DNA of 64,000 nucleotides from Clostridium sp. OS1-26 (GTDB taxonomy: Bacteria > Bacillota > Clostridia > Clostridiales > Clostridiaceae): assembly GCF_030915445.1 (NCBI RefSeq), contig NZ_CP133264.1, positions 1,798,001 to 1,862,000 of the forward strand. The letters run 5' to 3'. The notes beneath the pieces were generated by a model that made no database searches, was not told the origin of the DNA, and saw nothing but the letters and a program-made list of their open reading frames with translations. Positions 16,736 to 26,618 of the stretch are shown one piece after another (within the stretch, counting starts at the first letter, position 1; every line of letters starts with the position of its first letter). The position numbers and the translations under genes were made by a program.

Positions 16736-17509
16736 ATGAAATACATTAATAATTTTATTAGATACAGGTATTTACTATCATATCTTGTATTTAGAGATAT
16801 AACGGTAAAATATAAGCGTTCGATCTTGGGGATTGCTTGGAGTATATTAAATCCTTTGTTGATGATGTCAGTTATAGTAACTGTTTTCCAAGGCTTTTTT
16901 AAGATGAATATTGATAATTATCCAGTATACTTTCTTACTGGTTCACTGATTTACAACTTTTTTTCAGAGGCAACGACCTCTTCTTTAACGGCCATCTTGG
17001 GAAATGCTAGTTTAGTAAAAAAAGTTTATATACCAAAATATATATTTGTGCTTGAAAAATGCTTGTTTGCATTTGTTAATGCTCTTTTTTATTTTGTAGC
17101 ACTTATTATTGTAATGATTGTATTAAAGACCCCAATAAAACCACCACTATTTTTGTCCTTTATACCATTAACATATTGTCTTGTTTTTAGCATAGGATTT
17201 GGCATGATAATTACAACATTAAACACATTTTTTAGAGATACAGGTCATTTATATAGTGTTTTTATAATGGCTATGATGTATTTAACGCCAATTATTTATC
17301 CTATTGATGCTATTCCAAAAGAAATAGCTGATATGCTAAAATTTAATCCACTATTTTATTATGTACAATATTTTAGAGATTTGATTTTGTATAACAAGGT
17401 ACCTGATTTACAGTTAAATTTAATCTGTATATCAATTTCTTTAAGTTTTTTAATAGTAGGAATGATTGTTTTTAAAAAATATCAAGATAAATTTATATTA
17501 TATATGTAA
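16736..17509 (+). CDS. ABC-2 polysaccharide export permease (Wzm/TagG type)
   Basis: This is a 257-residue membrane protein with six predicted hydrophobic segments. The N-terminal cytoplasmic stretch R-D-I-T-V-K-Y-K-R-S-I-L-G-I-A-W-S is the hallmark of the Wzm/KpsM/TagG family, and the C-terminal region L-T-P-I-I-Y-P-I-D-A-I-P is also typical. The ribosome binding site is AAGGTG. The matching ATPase starts 37 bases downstream. Together they should export an undecaprenyl-linked glycan or teichoic acid-like polymer across the membrane. Confidence 0.9.
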   Translation: MKYINNFIRYRYLLSYLVFRDITVKYKRSILGIAWSILNPLLMMSVIVTVFQGFFKMNIDNYPVYFLTGSLIYNFFSEATTSSLTAILGNASLVKKVYIPKYIFVLEKCLFAFVNALFYFVALIIVMIVLKTPIKPPLFLSFIPLTYCLVFSIGFGMIITTLNTFFRDTGHLYSVFIMAMMYLTPIIYPIDAIPKEIADMLKFNPLFYYVQYFRDLILYNKVPDLQLNLICISISLSFLIVGMIVFKKYQDKFILYM

Positions 17510-17546
17510 AATAAATTTATACTAATTAGATAATTGGAGATGCTTT

Positions 17547-18284
17547 ATGAGTGTTATTATAGATGTTAAAAATGTTTCTATGAGTTTTAATATGTCTAAA
17601 GAGCGTATAGAAAGCTTAAAAGAATACTTTATAAAAATGGCAAAAGGACAGCTTCATTTTACAGAGTTTGTAGCTTTGAATGATGTAAGTTTTAGTGTGA
17701 ATAAGGGAGAAACTGTAGGTATAGTAGGACTTAACGGTAGTGGAAAAAGTACAATATTAAAAATAATATCTGGAATAATGAAACCAACAAAAGGTAGTGT
17801 TTCAGTTAGTGGTACAATTGCTCCACTAATAGAGCTTGGAGCAGGATTTGACATGGAACTTACTGCAAGAGAGAATGTATTTTTAAATGGATATGTTCTT
17901 GGTTATTCTAAAAAACAGATAGAAGATAAATTTGATGAGATTATTGAGTTTTCAGAACTTGGGGAGTTTACTGATGTAGCTGTTAAAAACTTTTCTTCCG
18001 GTATGTATGCTAGATTAGGATTTTCTATAGCTACTGCAATAAATCCTGAAATTTTAATTGTAGATGAAATATTGGGCGTTGGTGACTTTTTATTTCAGGA
18101 AAAATGTGAGAAACGTATAAAGGAAATGATGTCAAAAAACACTACAGTTTTGTTGGTGTCCCATAACATTGATAAAGTTAAAAAAATGTGTAGCAAAGTA
18201 GTTTGGCTTGAAAAAGGTAAATTAAGAATGTTTGGTGATACCGATGAAGTTTGTGCTGCATATCAAAGTGCAGAGAGACATTAA
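17547..18284 (+). CDS. ABC polysaccharide export ATPase (Wzt/TagH type, short form)
   Basis: This is a 245-residue ATPase with Walker A G-L-N-G-S-G-K-S-T at residues 61-69, a signature region N-F-S-S-G-M-Y-A-R-L-G-F (the variant signature of Wzt/TagH proteins), Walker B I-L-I-V-D-E and the switch histidine in V-S-H-N. The long segment between the first strand and Walker A (S-L-K-E-Y-F-I-K-M) is also typical. It ends just after the nucleotide-binding domain, so it lacks the C-terminal carbohydrate-binding domain of long Wzt proteins. It pairs with the permease upstream. A terminator lies about 100 bases downstream. Confidence 0.9.
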   Translation: MSVIIDVKNVSMSFNMSKERIESLKEYFIKMAKGQLHFTEFVALNDVSFSVNKGETVGIVGLNGSGKSTILKIISGIMKPTKGSVSVSGTIAPLIELGAGFDMELTARENVFLNGYVLGYSKKQIEDKFDEIIEFSELGEFTDVAVKNFSSGMYARLGFSIATAINPEILIVDEILGVGDFLFQEKCEKRIKEMMSKNTTVLLVSHNIDKVKKMCSKVVWLEKGKLRMFGDTDEVCAAYQSAERH

Positions 18285-18383
18285 AAATGAACGGAAAATA
18301 AGTTGTTTATATGTTTTGGAAATACTTAGGGCTCAGCTTTGGCAAGAGAAAAGATTAAATTTACCTTAATAAAAGGTAACTCA

Positions 18384-18415
18384 GAAAACAAACTTTCTAT
18401 GTAAAGTTTGTTTTC
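18384..18415 (+). terminator. Hairpin terminator after the exporter genes
   Basis: GAAAACAAACTTT (18384-18396) pairs perfectly with AAAGTTTGTTTTC (18403-18415). A smaller dyad TTACCTT / AAGGTAA precedes it at 18361-18379. No gene is recognised in the 253-base gap. Confidence 0.7.
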
Positions 18416-18537
18416 CTTCTATTTGGAAGAAATCAGAATGAAAGAGAAAGATAAAATAGTTTTTGATGGAGATGCAGAACAAAGGTAAGACTACACAACA
18501 AAAAATCAAAAACTGATTAATTATAAAGAGGTTAAAT

Positions 18538-20385
18538 ATGTCTAAAATAAAAATATTTTCAACTCAAAGAAGAGATATGAATGACGTCGCAGTAAAAAAT
18601 GATATTTTTGTGCCAATTGCTAGTGGGGCTTGTTTGGGTAATAATACACAGCATGATGGTGATAATACTGCCGATAATATTTCTCATAAAAATCCTACAT
18701 TTTGCGAGCTAACAACGCAATATTATGCTTGGAAAAATGTTCAAGCAGATTATTATGGTTTTTCTCATTATAGAAGATATTTTTCATTTTCTGATGAGCT
18801 ATTTAAAACTAAAGATTGGAATATAGTTGAAAAAGATAAATTAGATGAAAGTTCGATAAATGATTTGAAATTAAACGATATAGATAAGATAAAATCGATA
18901 GTTGAAAGTCATGACATTATTGTTCCATATCCTGAAATTCTTTCAAATAATGGATTCAAAAATGTATATGAACAATACAAATCTAATAAATTTTTAAATT
19001 GTTTAGACTTAGATTTAATGTTACAAATTATAAAAGATATATATCCAGATGATTTTGATGTAGCTAAAGAATATATTTATGGGGATAAGGCTTTTTTTTG
19101 TAATATGTTTATTATGAAAAAGGAATTGTTTTTCGAATATAGTAAATGGCTCTTTGATATTTTGTTTGAATTTGAAAAAAGATGTGATATGAGTAATTAT
19201 TCGCAGCAAGGACTACGTACACCAGGGCACATTTCAGAAAGACTATTTGGTATTTACTTATTAAAGTTAACTAAATTAAATAAATATAAAATTAAAAATG
19301 TTCAATACGTTATTTTTAAAGATGTAAGTAAGCATGAAGATTTATTACCCGCTTTTAATGAGAATGCTGTGACAATTGCTTTAGCTTGCAGTGATTATTA
19401 TATGCCATACTGTGGCACAACTATATATTCATTTTTGAAAAATGCAAATAAAAAATATAATTATGATATTGTGTTGCTTGAACATGATTTGAAGCCATTT
19501 AGTAAAAATCTATTAATTAATATGGTTAAACAATTTTCAGATATTAAAGTGTCATTGCGATTCGAAAATGTGAAATATTATCTAGATTACAATAATATTA
19601 ATGACTATCAAATATTTGGTTATTATTGTCTATTGATACCGAATATTTTTAAAAACTTTAAACGGGTACTATATTTGGATTCTGATATGATTGTAAATGA
19701 TGATATTTCTGAATTGTGGTTTGAAGATTTTGAGAATAAAAGCATTGTGGCAGCTTATGATTTGTTCAAAATTGCCGACGCTAATGGATTGAATAAAGAA
19801 AATAAATTTTATCATACTAAGATGGCTTGGATGAAAGAAGCTAATCTTTTAAATCAAATAGATTCAGGTGTTTTGTTATTTAATATAGAAAAAATTAATG
19901 AATCAAAAAACAAAGATATGATAAACTATGCAAATATAAATAAATTTGAGGTTCCTGCAAAAACTGTGATGAATCTCTTATTTCAAGAGGATATAAAACA
20001 TATTTCTTTCCAATGGAATTATGTGCCGACAAAGTTTACTAATTTTGAAGAAGAGGTAAAATGCTTGCCTTATAATTTGTTTCAAGACTATAATGAGGCG
20101 TCGAAAAAACCTAAGATTATACATTTTTCAAGTTGTGATAAACCTTGGAATAACGTATATCTGGAATATGCTGATAAATATTTTCAAATTTTAAAGGAAA
20201 CATATTTTTATGAAATAGTAACAGAGAGAAGAATGAATGATATGCTTAATGGTTCTATAAAGCATAAGTTTAGAGTTGAGCGCGATGATGATAATTTTAA
20301 CAATTTAAGAGAGATGCTTTTACCGTATGGTAGCAGGCGAAGAAATTTCGTAAAAAAAGTGTATTATATAATTAAGAAGAGATAA
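18538..20385 (+). CDS. DUF4422 - GT8 fusion glycosyltransferase
   Basis: This is a 615-residue cytoplasmic protein with two modules. Residues 1 to about 265 are a DUF4422 domain (H-K-N-P-T-F-C-E-L-T-T-Q-Y-Y-A-W-K-N, then Y-G-F-S-H-Y-R-R-Y-F, and F-C-N-M-F-I-M-K-K), a family found in capsule loci. Residues about 275-560 are a GT8 (LgtC/glycogenin-like) domain: N-A-V-T-I-A-L-A-C-S-D-Y-Y, the metal-binding Y-L-D-S-D-M-I-V-N-D-D, Q-I-D-S-G-V-L-L-F-N and the late motif I-H-F-S-S-C-D-K-P-W-N. The C-terminus ends in a basic tail beginning L-L-P-Y-G-S-R-R-R. GT8 enzymes are retaining hexosyltransferases using UDP-sugars; the acceptor is not predictable. The next GT8 gene follows 62 bases later. Confidence 0.85.
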   Translation: MSKIKIFSTQRRDMNDVAVKNDIFVPIASGACLGNNTQHDGDNTADNISHKNPTFCELTTQYYAWKNVQADYYGFSHYRRYFSFSDELFKTKDWNIVEKDKLDESSINDLKLNDIDKIKSIVESHDIIVPYPEILSNNGFKNVYEQYKSNKFLNCLDLDLMLQIIKDIYPDDFDVAKEYIYGDKAFFCNMFIMKKELFFEYSKWLFDILFEFEKRCDMSNYSQQGLRTPGHISERLFGIYLLKLTKLNKYKIKNVQYVIFKDVSKHEDLLPAFNENAVTIALACSDYYMPYCGTTIYSFLKNANKKYNYDIVLLEHDLKPFSKNLLINMVKQFSDIKVSLRFENVKYYLDYNNINDYQIFGYYCLLIPNIFKNFKRVLYLDSDMIVNDDISELWFEDFENKSIVAAYDLFKIADANGLNKENKFYHTKMAWMKEANLLNQIDSGVLLFNIEKINESKNKDMINYANINKFEVPAKTVMNLLFQEDIKHISFQWNYVPTKFTNFEEEVKCLPYNLFQDYNEASKKPKIIHFSSCDKPWNNVYLEYADKYFQILKETYFYEIVTERRMNDMLNGSIKHKFRVERDDDNFNNLREMLLPYGSRRRNFVKKVYYIIKKR

Positions 20386-20447
20386 TTGGATAATGTTTTA
20401 TTGCAAAGTAAGTTTATTATGCCATTTTAAAGAAAAAAGGTGAGATA

Positions 20448-21476
20448 ATGTCAAACATAGTTCCTGTGATATTAAATTGTACTAATGAATACTTTCCTTT
20501 CACGTCAGTAGCATTATATTCCTTAATACAAAATAGTTCAAATGACTATCAATATGAAATAACTATAATGAATACGAATATATCACTTGAATATCAAAAG
20601 AAGTTTTTAGAATTTGTTAAAAATAGAGAAAATGTAAAAATTAATTTCTTTGATGTTGAAGACTTAATAAAAGGCTATAAACTACCGACACGTTATTTCT
20701 ACACTATTGAAACTTACTTCAGATTTCTAGTTCCTGATATTTTAAAAAATCATTCAAAAGCTTTATATTTAGATTGTGATATAGTTGTTAATGGTGATGT
20801 TTCGGATTTATATAACATTGATATTGAAAATTACTATTTAGCTGCTTGTAAGGATGCTGATGCTATTGGGGGATATGAATCTACCTTGTTTTTAAAAAAT
20901 TATATTGATAATGAACTAAAATTAAAAGATCCACATGATTATTTTCAAGCTGGTGTGTTATTGCTAAATTTAGATAAAATAAGGAAAGATTTTAGTACAC
21001 AAAGCTTATTAAATGCTGTTTCAAAGAAACTTTATCATTATCTAGATCAAGATTATTTGAATATAATTTTTGAAGACAATGTTCTGTTTTTAAACCAAAA
21101 ATGGAATGTACTTATAAATTGGAGGGTTGATGAAAAAAATCAACGTTTAAATATTATAAAAAAAGCTCCAAAAGAGTTGGCTGATGAATATTTTAATGCT
21201 AGAAAAAATCCATGTATAATACATTATGCCGGGCATCATAAGCCTTGGAATACAAAAGATTGTGATTATTATGAGGAGTTTTGGAAATACGCTGTTGATA
21301 CTCCTTTTTATGATATTATAAAAAGTATAGAGAATAAAAGTAATAGAAAAAATATAAAAAATATAATAAAGAGAGTTGTAATGACTTTATTACCTTATGG
21401 AAGTAAACGTCGTGAAATAATTAAAAGTATTCATTACAATTTGAAGTATAGAGGTAAGTATGAGAAAGAAAATTAA
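20448..21476 (+). CDS. GT8 family glycosyltransferase
   Basis: This is a 342-residue protein with the GT8 pattern: V-I-L-N-C-T-N-E-Y-F-P-F-T-S-V-A-L-Y-S, R-F-L-V-P-D-I-L, metal-binding Y-L-D-C-D-I-V-V-N-G-D, Y-F-Q-A-G-V-L-L-L-N and I-H-Y-A-G-H-H-K-P-W-N. The C-terminal tail L-L-P-Y-G-S-K-R-R is shared with the preceding DUF4422-GT8 protein. The ribosome binding site is AAAGGTGAG. Its last 17 bases overlap the start of the sulfotransferase-like gene, which suggests translational coupling. Donor and acceptor cannot be read from the sequence. Confidence 0.87.
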   Translation: MSNIVPVILNCTNEYFPFTSVALYSLIQNSSNDYQYEITIMNTNISLEYQKKFLEFVKNRENVKINFFDVEDLIKGYKLPTRYFYTIETYFRFLVPDILKNHSKALYLDCDIVVNGDVSDLYNIDIENYYLAACKDADAIGGYESTLFLKNYIDNELKLKDPHDYFQAGVLLLNLDKIRKDFSTQSLLNAVSKKLYHYLDQDYLNIIFEDNVLFLNQKWNVLINWRVDEKNQRLNIIKKAPKELADEYFNARKNPCIIHYAGHHKPWNTKDCDYYEEFWKYAVDTPFYDIIKSIENKSNRKNIKNIIKRVVMTLLPYGSKRREIIKSIHYNLKYRGKYEKEN

Positions 21477-22860
21477 AACTTGTATTTTGCATATAGGTAC
21501 TTGTAAAACAGGCACTTCATATATTCAATCAAATTTATATAATAATCATAATTACTTACTAACACGTAAAATTTATTATCCAAAGATTGTATCAATAGGG
21601 CATTTTCTAAGTTTTACACCAATATTTGTTGATAAGCCACGAAATTACTATGCTTTTATAGATGGTGGTATTGTTGATGATGAATTAATAGCAAGTGAAA
21701 TAAATAAATTGAAAGATATATGGATAAACGAATTTAAGGCATGTTCAGAACGAGAATGTGATACATTTATTGTTAGTGCAGAAAATTTAGCAGAATTAAA
21801 CGAAAACGAGATAAATAATATTAGAATGTTTTTAAAGCCTTACTTTGAAGAAATTAAAATAATAATTTATGTAAGACCATATAAAAAGTTTATCCAAAGT
21901 TTTTATCAGCAGATTATAAAATCATGTGTAGGTAGCTTAGATATAACTGCTAGAAAATGTAGCAACCCCAATATTATAGAGACCTTTATGCAAACTAATG
22001 ATTTATACTATTCAAATAACATTAAACACTGGATTAAAAAATTTGATATTGAAAATGTAACAATTAAACCTTTTGATAAAAATAACTTTTTAAATAATAA
22101 CTTGTTAGATGATTTTTTATCAATTTTAAATATGGATTCATCGGAATTCGAAATAACGAAAGATGATGAAAATGCATCGTTAAATAATATGTCTGTATGT
22201 TTTTTATTAAATTATAATAAATACTATCCAAGATATCACGACAACAATAAAAATACTGATAGGTTTTTTTTCGATCTTCCACTTGATATTTTCAATACTA
22301 CACTTGTAGATGACTTTAGTATTAAACTACATTTTACTAAAGAACAAGCTGATATTTTAAATAATGAAATAGAGTTTATTAACCAATACTTCAAAGATGG
22401 ATATAAATTTGAATATATAACACCTAGCGATGAGTCAAGTGTTTACCCTAAGTCAGAAAAAATACCTAGTGAATTTTATGTTGAACTGTTTAATAATTTT
22501 TGTAAGCATTATGCGAAAAATTCTTCTGTTTTATATAAAGAAATAGATAGAATAAATACAGAATGGGGTAAGCAAAGGGATTATATAATAGAACAACAAA
22601 AAGAAATAGATAGAGTAAATATGGAATGGGGTAAACAAAGAGATTATATTGAACAATTGAAAAAAGAGTTGAATGACAAAGATATAAAAGTCAAAAACTA
22701 TGAAACAAATGTAAGTAATTTAAATACTATAATTAACCAAAATAAAGAAGAAATAGTTAAACAACATAATTATATTAAGTTAATACATAATAAATTTATT
22801 TTTAAAATGTATTTTAAACTAAAAAGGCTTTTAAAAAAAATAATAAGGTCACTTAATTAG
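21460..22860 (+). CDS. Sulfotransferase-like protein with C-terminal coiled coil
   Basis: This is a 466-residue protein. The start L-H-I-G-T-C-K-T-G-T-S-Y-I-Q (residues about 10-23) matches the 5'-phosphosulfate-binding loop of PAPS-dependent sulfotransferases (H-x-G-T-x-K-T-G-T-S). Near residue 138, Y-V-R-P-Y-K-K-F-I-Q-S-F-Y fits the 3'-phosphate loop (R-x6-S). The middle region (about 150-350) is unassigned. Residues about 362-440 form a coiled coil containing a near-perfect 20-residue repeat (E-I-D-R-I-N-T-E-W-G-K-Q-R-D-Y and E-I-D-R-V-N-M-E-W-G-K-Q-R-D-Y), and the end is Lys-rich. It starts inside the end of the GT8 gene. PAPS-forming genes cysD/N/C lie 11 kb downstream. It is probably a glycan sulfotransferase, although a related nucleotide-binding enzyme is possible. 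Confidence 0.65.
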   Translation: MRKKIKTCILHIGTCKTGTSYIQSNLYNNHNYLLTRKIYYPKIVSIGHFLSFTPIFVDKPRNYYAFIDGGIVDDELIASEINKLKDIWINEFKACSERECDTFIVSAENLAELNENEINNIRMFLKPYFEEIKIIIYVRPYKKFIQSFYQQIIKSCVGSLDITARKCSNPNIIETFMQTNDLYYSNNIKHWIKKFDIENVTIKPFDKNNFLNNNLLDDFLSILNMDSSEFEITKDDENASLNNMSVCFLLNYNKYYPRYHDNNKNTDRFFFDLPLDIFNTTLVDDFSIKLHFTKEQADILNNEIEFINQYFKDGYKFEYITPSDESSVYPKSEKIPSEFYVELFNNFCKHYAKNSSVLYKEIDRINTEWGKQRDYIIEQQKEIDRVNMEWGKQRDYIEQLKKELNDKDIKVKNYETNVSNLNTIINQNKEEIVKQHNYIKLIHNKFIFKMYFKLKRLLKKIIRSLN

Positions 22861-22880
22861 GGATTGCTCAGCAATCCCTA
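22858..22880 (+). terminator. Hairpin terminator after the sulfotransferase-like gene
   Basis: TAGGGATTGC / GCAATCCCTA with a three-base loop, overlapping the stop codon and followed by TAATTTTTC. Confidence 0.75.
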
Positions 22881-23071
22881 TAATTTTTCAAAAATCATTA
22901 CAAAAATTAAACATTCAACATAATTTTAAGCAAATAAATATAAAATGTTCCTTGATTTTACATTGAAATTTATCACTAATAAGAGAATAGATACATCAGT
23001 GACAAAAAGAGTATATTTATGTTATAATTCATCTTGTAATTTATGAAATAAGTTATTGAAAGGTAATTTTT

Positions 23072-24244
23072 ATGTTGAAAAATAAGAAAAACAATCATTC
23101 TCATTATAAGTGTCTTGACGGATTACGTGGGGTTGCAGCACTTCTTGTAGTATTGGCACATATGGAACCGTTTTTTGGAACATTGACTTCGACCTCTAAT
23201 GGGTATAGTCAAACATCATTTCTATGGAAGTGCTATAACATTCTATGTAATGGACATTTTGCTGTATCTATTTTTTTCGTATTAAGTGGGTTTGTACTAT
23301 TAATAGCGTATTCTGAAAGGCTTGAGCAAGACTATTTAGCTATTAGTGTAGTTAAGAGATATTTTCGTCTGACACCTGTAATTCTATGTTCTTTAATATT
23401 GACATACTTATTTTATATTATTTTTGGATATTGGAGTAAATCAGCAGGTATTGCAATCGGTGGCTATGAGTGGTTAATGAATGAAGGAGGTATTCCCAAT
23501 CTAAAGGGAGTAATTGCTGAGGGACTTTGGAGAGCATATCTTGGTAAAATAAATTATAATGGTGTATTGTGGACTATATCTATTGAATTATGGGGATCAA
23601 TATTTGCATTTGCTTTTGCAGCTCTTTTTTTTAAGTATAAAAGGTACCCAACTATTGTAATTTTAGCTTCTGGTATACTAGTGTTTACATTGGGACAAAA
23701 GGGTTTTTATTTTTCGCTATTCTTGTTTGGATCACTGCTTTTATATAAACAAACATGGCGGTTAAGCTGGCATTGGTTCTTTATAGGGATTTTTTTAGGA
23801 ACTCAAAGTCCATGGACTCCTTTTGTTGTATTTTTCAATAAATTGAACATACCGTTTAATGTGCCGATATATGTCATATTTAATGGTATGGGTGCAATAA
23901 TTTTAGTATCCACTATTTTAAGAAATGGTTTTTTAAAACGCATATTCGAATCTCCATTTACAACATGGCTTGGCCGAATTTCATTTAGTTTATATACTTG
24001 TCACCTTATTATCCTTAAGACTATTGGAAGTAAAGCCTTAGTGGTTTTTTTTCAAAAAGGTCACCTAAGATTAGGTGCTGGTATGGCAATGATTTTGACA
24101 CTTTTAATTTCTTTCGTTGTTGCTGAGCTTATGACAAGATTTATTGATGCTCCTAGTCAAAGGTTTGCTAGTATTGTTTCAAATAAAATTCTTTTAAAAA
24201 ATAATAAACTTACCGCAACTAAGATCGAAGGAAGCGCACAATAG
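23072..24244 (+). CDS. Acyltransferase family 3 membrane protein
   Basis: This is a 390-residue polytopic membrane protein. The N-terminus has C-L-D-G-L-R-G-V-A-A-L-L-V-V-L-A-H, the standard start of acyltransferase-3 (OatA/NodX-like) proteins with the catalytic His, followed by F-F-V-L-S-G-F-V-L and K-R-Y-F-R-L-T-P (the R-x10-H/R-x-x-R-x-x-P region). W-T-I-S-I-E-L-W-G-S is the second family motif. About ten hydrophobic segments are visible. Such enzymes O-acetylate or otherwise acylate surface glycans on the outer face using a cytosolic acyl donor. It has its own ribosome binding site and sits between two terminators, so it may be transcribed separately. Confidence 0.9.
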   Translation: MLKNKKNNHSHYKCLDGLRGVAALLVVLAHMEPFFGTLTSTSNGYSQTSFLWKCYNILCNGHFAVSIFFVLSGFVLLIAYSERLEQDYLAISVVKRYFRLTPVILCSLILTYLFYIIFGYWSKSAGIAIGGYEWLMNEGGIPNLKGVIAEGLWRAYLGKINYNGVLWTISIELWGSIFAFAFAALFFKYKRYPTIVILASGILVFTLGQKGFYFSLFLFGSLLLYKQTWRLSWHWFFIGIFLGTQSPWTPFVVFFNKLNIPFNVPIYVIFNGMGAIILVSTILRNGFLKRIFESPFTTWLGRISFSLYTCHLIILKTIGSKALVVFFQKGHLRLGAGMAMILTLLISFVVAELMTRFIDAPSQRFASIVSNKILLKNNKLTATKIEGSAQ

Positions 24245-24649
24245 GAACAACTTTTTAATTAATCACCCCTATATATAGTTTTAAAATAACTCCATGTTAG
24301 AGTATAAAATTAAAGATGTAGTACTAAAATGAACTCCAGTAATAAAGCTATATTGGCTATTACTGGAGTTGCTTTAATATGGCAGCCTATTATATTAAAG
24401 ATTAAATTTGATATAGTATTACATATTTATGTTGTTTTTTACAACATACTATTATTTTCTTACTTTTTATGCTAAAATTTAATGGGAACTCTGTTAATAT
24501 GACTCCTTTCTTTTTAGATTTAGATCATTTATAGAATAGATTATTTTTCATCAGAGGAGTACCATTGTTAAAAAACTTTCAACTATTAAGTAAGGAGTAT
24601 GATGAATTTTACAAAAAATCTTATTTATAAAACAGAGGAGAAATGATTT
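24245..24649 (+). other. Intergenic stretch with hairpins
   Basis: This 405-base gap holds a perfect 13-bp inverted repeat AACTCCAGTAATA (24332-24344) / TATTACTGGAGTT (24358-24370), probably the terminator of the acyltransferase gene although its T tract is weak. A small dyad ATGTTGT / ACAACAT lies near 24429-24446. Short open frames near 24560-24630 have no recognisable product. No promoter is called. Confidence 0.5.
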
Positions 24650-26574
24650 ATGAGTTTTGTCAAAATACTTGTTTGTTGTCATAAAGAAACAGCATATTTG
24701 GAAAATGATATTTTTAAACCTATATTACTTGGAACTAATAATGCAGATGAAAAGTTATTAGGTTTTTTTGATAACAATTTTAAGGATAATCAAGGCATAA
24801 ACATATCAGATAAACATCCATATTATGCTGAGTTAACCTCTATTTATTGGGCATGGAAAAACTATGAGCAATTAGGAAATCCAGAATATATTGGACTTTT
24901 TCATTATAGACGTTTCTTCAATTTTAAGGGAAAAATTAATGGAAATGATCCTTGGCAATATGCTTTTTTAAACTTTAATAAAAGTTCTCAAAAAGATTTG
25001 GCTGGGATGAAGGAACTATCAAAGAAGTTTGTGAAGGTACTGATATTGTAGTAACAGAAGCCGAGAAAATTCTGCATCCACGTGATTGGGTTTCTCCTGC
25101 TACTTTAGAAGAGCACTATAAATTTGCACATTATCCAGAGGATTTTGATATATTAAAAGAAGCTATGGAGAAATTATATCCGAGCTATAAAGATGTTGTT
25201 AAAGACGTATCTAATGGGAATTATGGACATTTTTGCAATATGTTTGTTATGAGTCGTAAAACATTTTTCGAATATGCAGAATGGCTTTTTAACATTTTAT
25301 TTTATGTAGAAGATAAGCTTGATTTTTCAACAGGAAAATATAAAAATGAACAAAAAAGAGTTTTAGGTTTTCTTGGAGAAAGACTTTTAAGTTATTTTGT
25401 AGAGTATCAGAGAAGAAACGGTGCAAAAATCAAGGAATACCAAAGACTTATAGGGTATCTTACAATACAAGACAAACAGCTTTTCTTAAAGAGATTTGGT
25501 GTTAAAGCTATTAAAAATATACTATTCAAACAAGACTCTAGTGACTATACTGAAAAAAAGTTTTCAACAGAAGTAAGTGAAAATAAAGATAGTGATATAG
25601 AAAAGACCGAAGTAGTGTTAAATGAAAATGAAAATTTACATATCAAGATACCGAGTGTGTCTATTGTTGTAGCTATGTATAAGGTTGAACAATATTTACG
25701 AGAATGTATTGATAGTTTAGTAAATCAAACACTGGAAGATATTGAAATTATTTTTGTTGACAATGGTTCACCAGACAATTCTGCTGACATTGTTAAAGAA
25801 TATATGCTTATAGATTCTCGTATACGCCTTATTAGGCTTAGCGAAAATTGCCTGCTTCCTGGTGCTAGAAACGCAGGTCAGCAAGTCGCAAGAGGTAAGT
25901 ATGTTGCACATGTAGATGGAGATGATGTTTGTAAACAGGATATGTATGAAAAGTTATATTTAAAAGCAGAAGAACTTGGTGCTGATATTGTTGCTTGCAG
26001 TGCTTACTGCTTTAGTGAAAATGTTGACAATTATTATTTGCATAGACCATTAGAATGGTTTAGAAATAGTGATGTTATATTACCAGTTACACAGCGTCCT
26101 GAAATGTTTTTGGAACCTGCTGCATGGAATAAGTTGTTTCGAAGAACATACATTGAATCAATAGGTATGAAATTTACAGAAGGTAGTTCATTTGGTGATG
26201 AAATACCTGGTATGACAAAAGCATTTATAGAAACAGATAAAATAGCTGTTGTTCAAGAAGCTTTATATTTCTATAGAATTAAACGAGAGGGTAGTATAAC
26301 CTCTAAAATGCGTAAGGAATATATTGATTCTATAATTTACGCATTGTCGGAACAGAAACGCATATTAATGGAACACAATTTTTCTGACGTAAATACAATG
26401 ACTTTTATAGTTGAATTTAAAATACTTGTTATGTGTTATGTATTAAGCGGATTATCTTCAAAAGATAAAAAATACTTTTTGAAAATGCATGCCATGTATT
26501 TGATAGTGATGATAAAAAATATCTTGACAGATTTTTTTCTACCTTTCCTCGAAAAAAATATCTATATGATTTAA
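24650..26574 (+). CDS. DUF4422 - GT2 fusion glycosyltransferase, two frameshifts
   Basis: The start is ATG 24650 after GAGGAG. The DUF4422 module begins V-K-I-L-V-C-C-H-K-E-T-A-Y and has H-P-Y-Y-A-E-L-T-S-I-Y-W-A-W-K-N and I-G-L-F-H-Y-R-R-F-F. Its frame breaks at the G3 run 25004-25006; GGGG would read G-D-E-G-T-I-K-E-V-C-E-G-T and rejoin the rest (D-I-V-V-T-E-A-E-K and F-C-N-M-F-V-M). A GT2 domain follows from about 25655 (S-I-V-V-A-M-Y-K-V-E-Q-Y-L-R-E-C, F-V-D-N-G-S-P-D-N-S and the metal-binding H-V-D-G-D-D). The stop at 26572-26574 follows a second break at the T5 run 26476-26480. One extra T leaves the frame open into the FkbM gene at 26619, so both may encode one protein of about 1120 residues. 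Confidence 0.8.
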
Positions 26575-26618
26575 TTGTAGAAAGAAGCTACTATACATAC
26601 TATATTTTAAAGCTTTTA

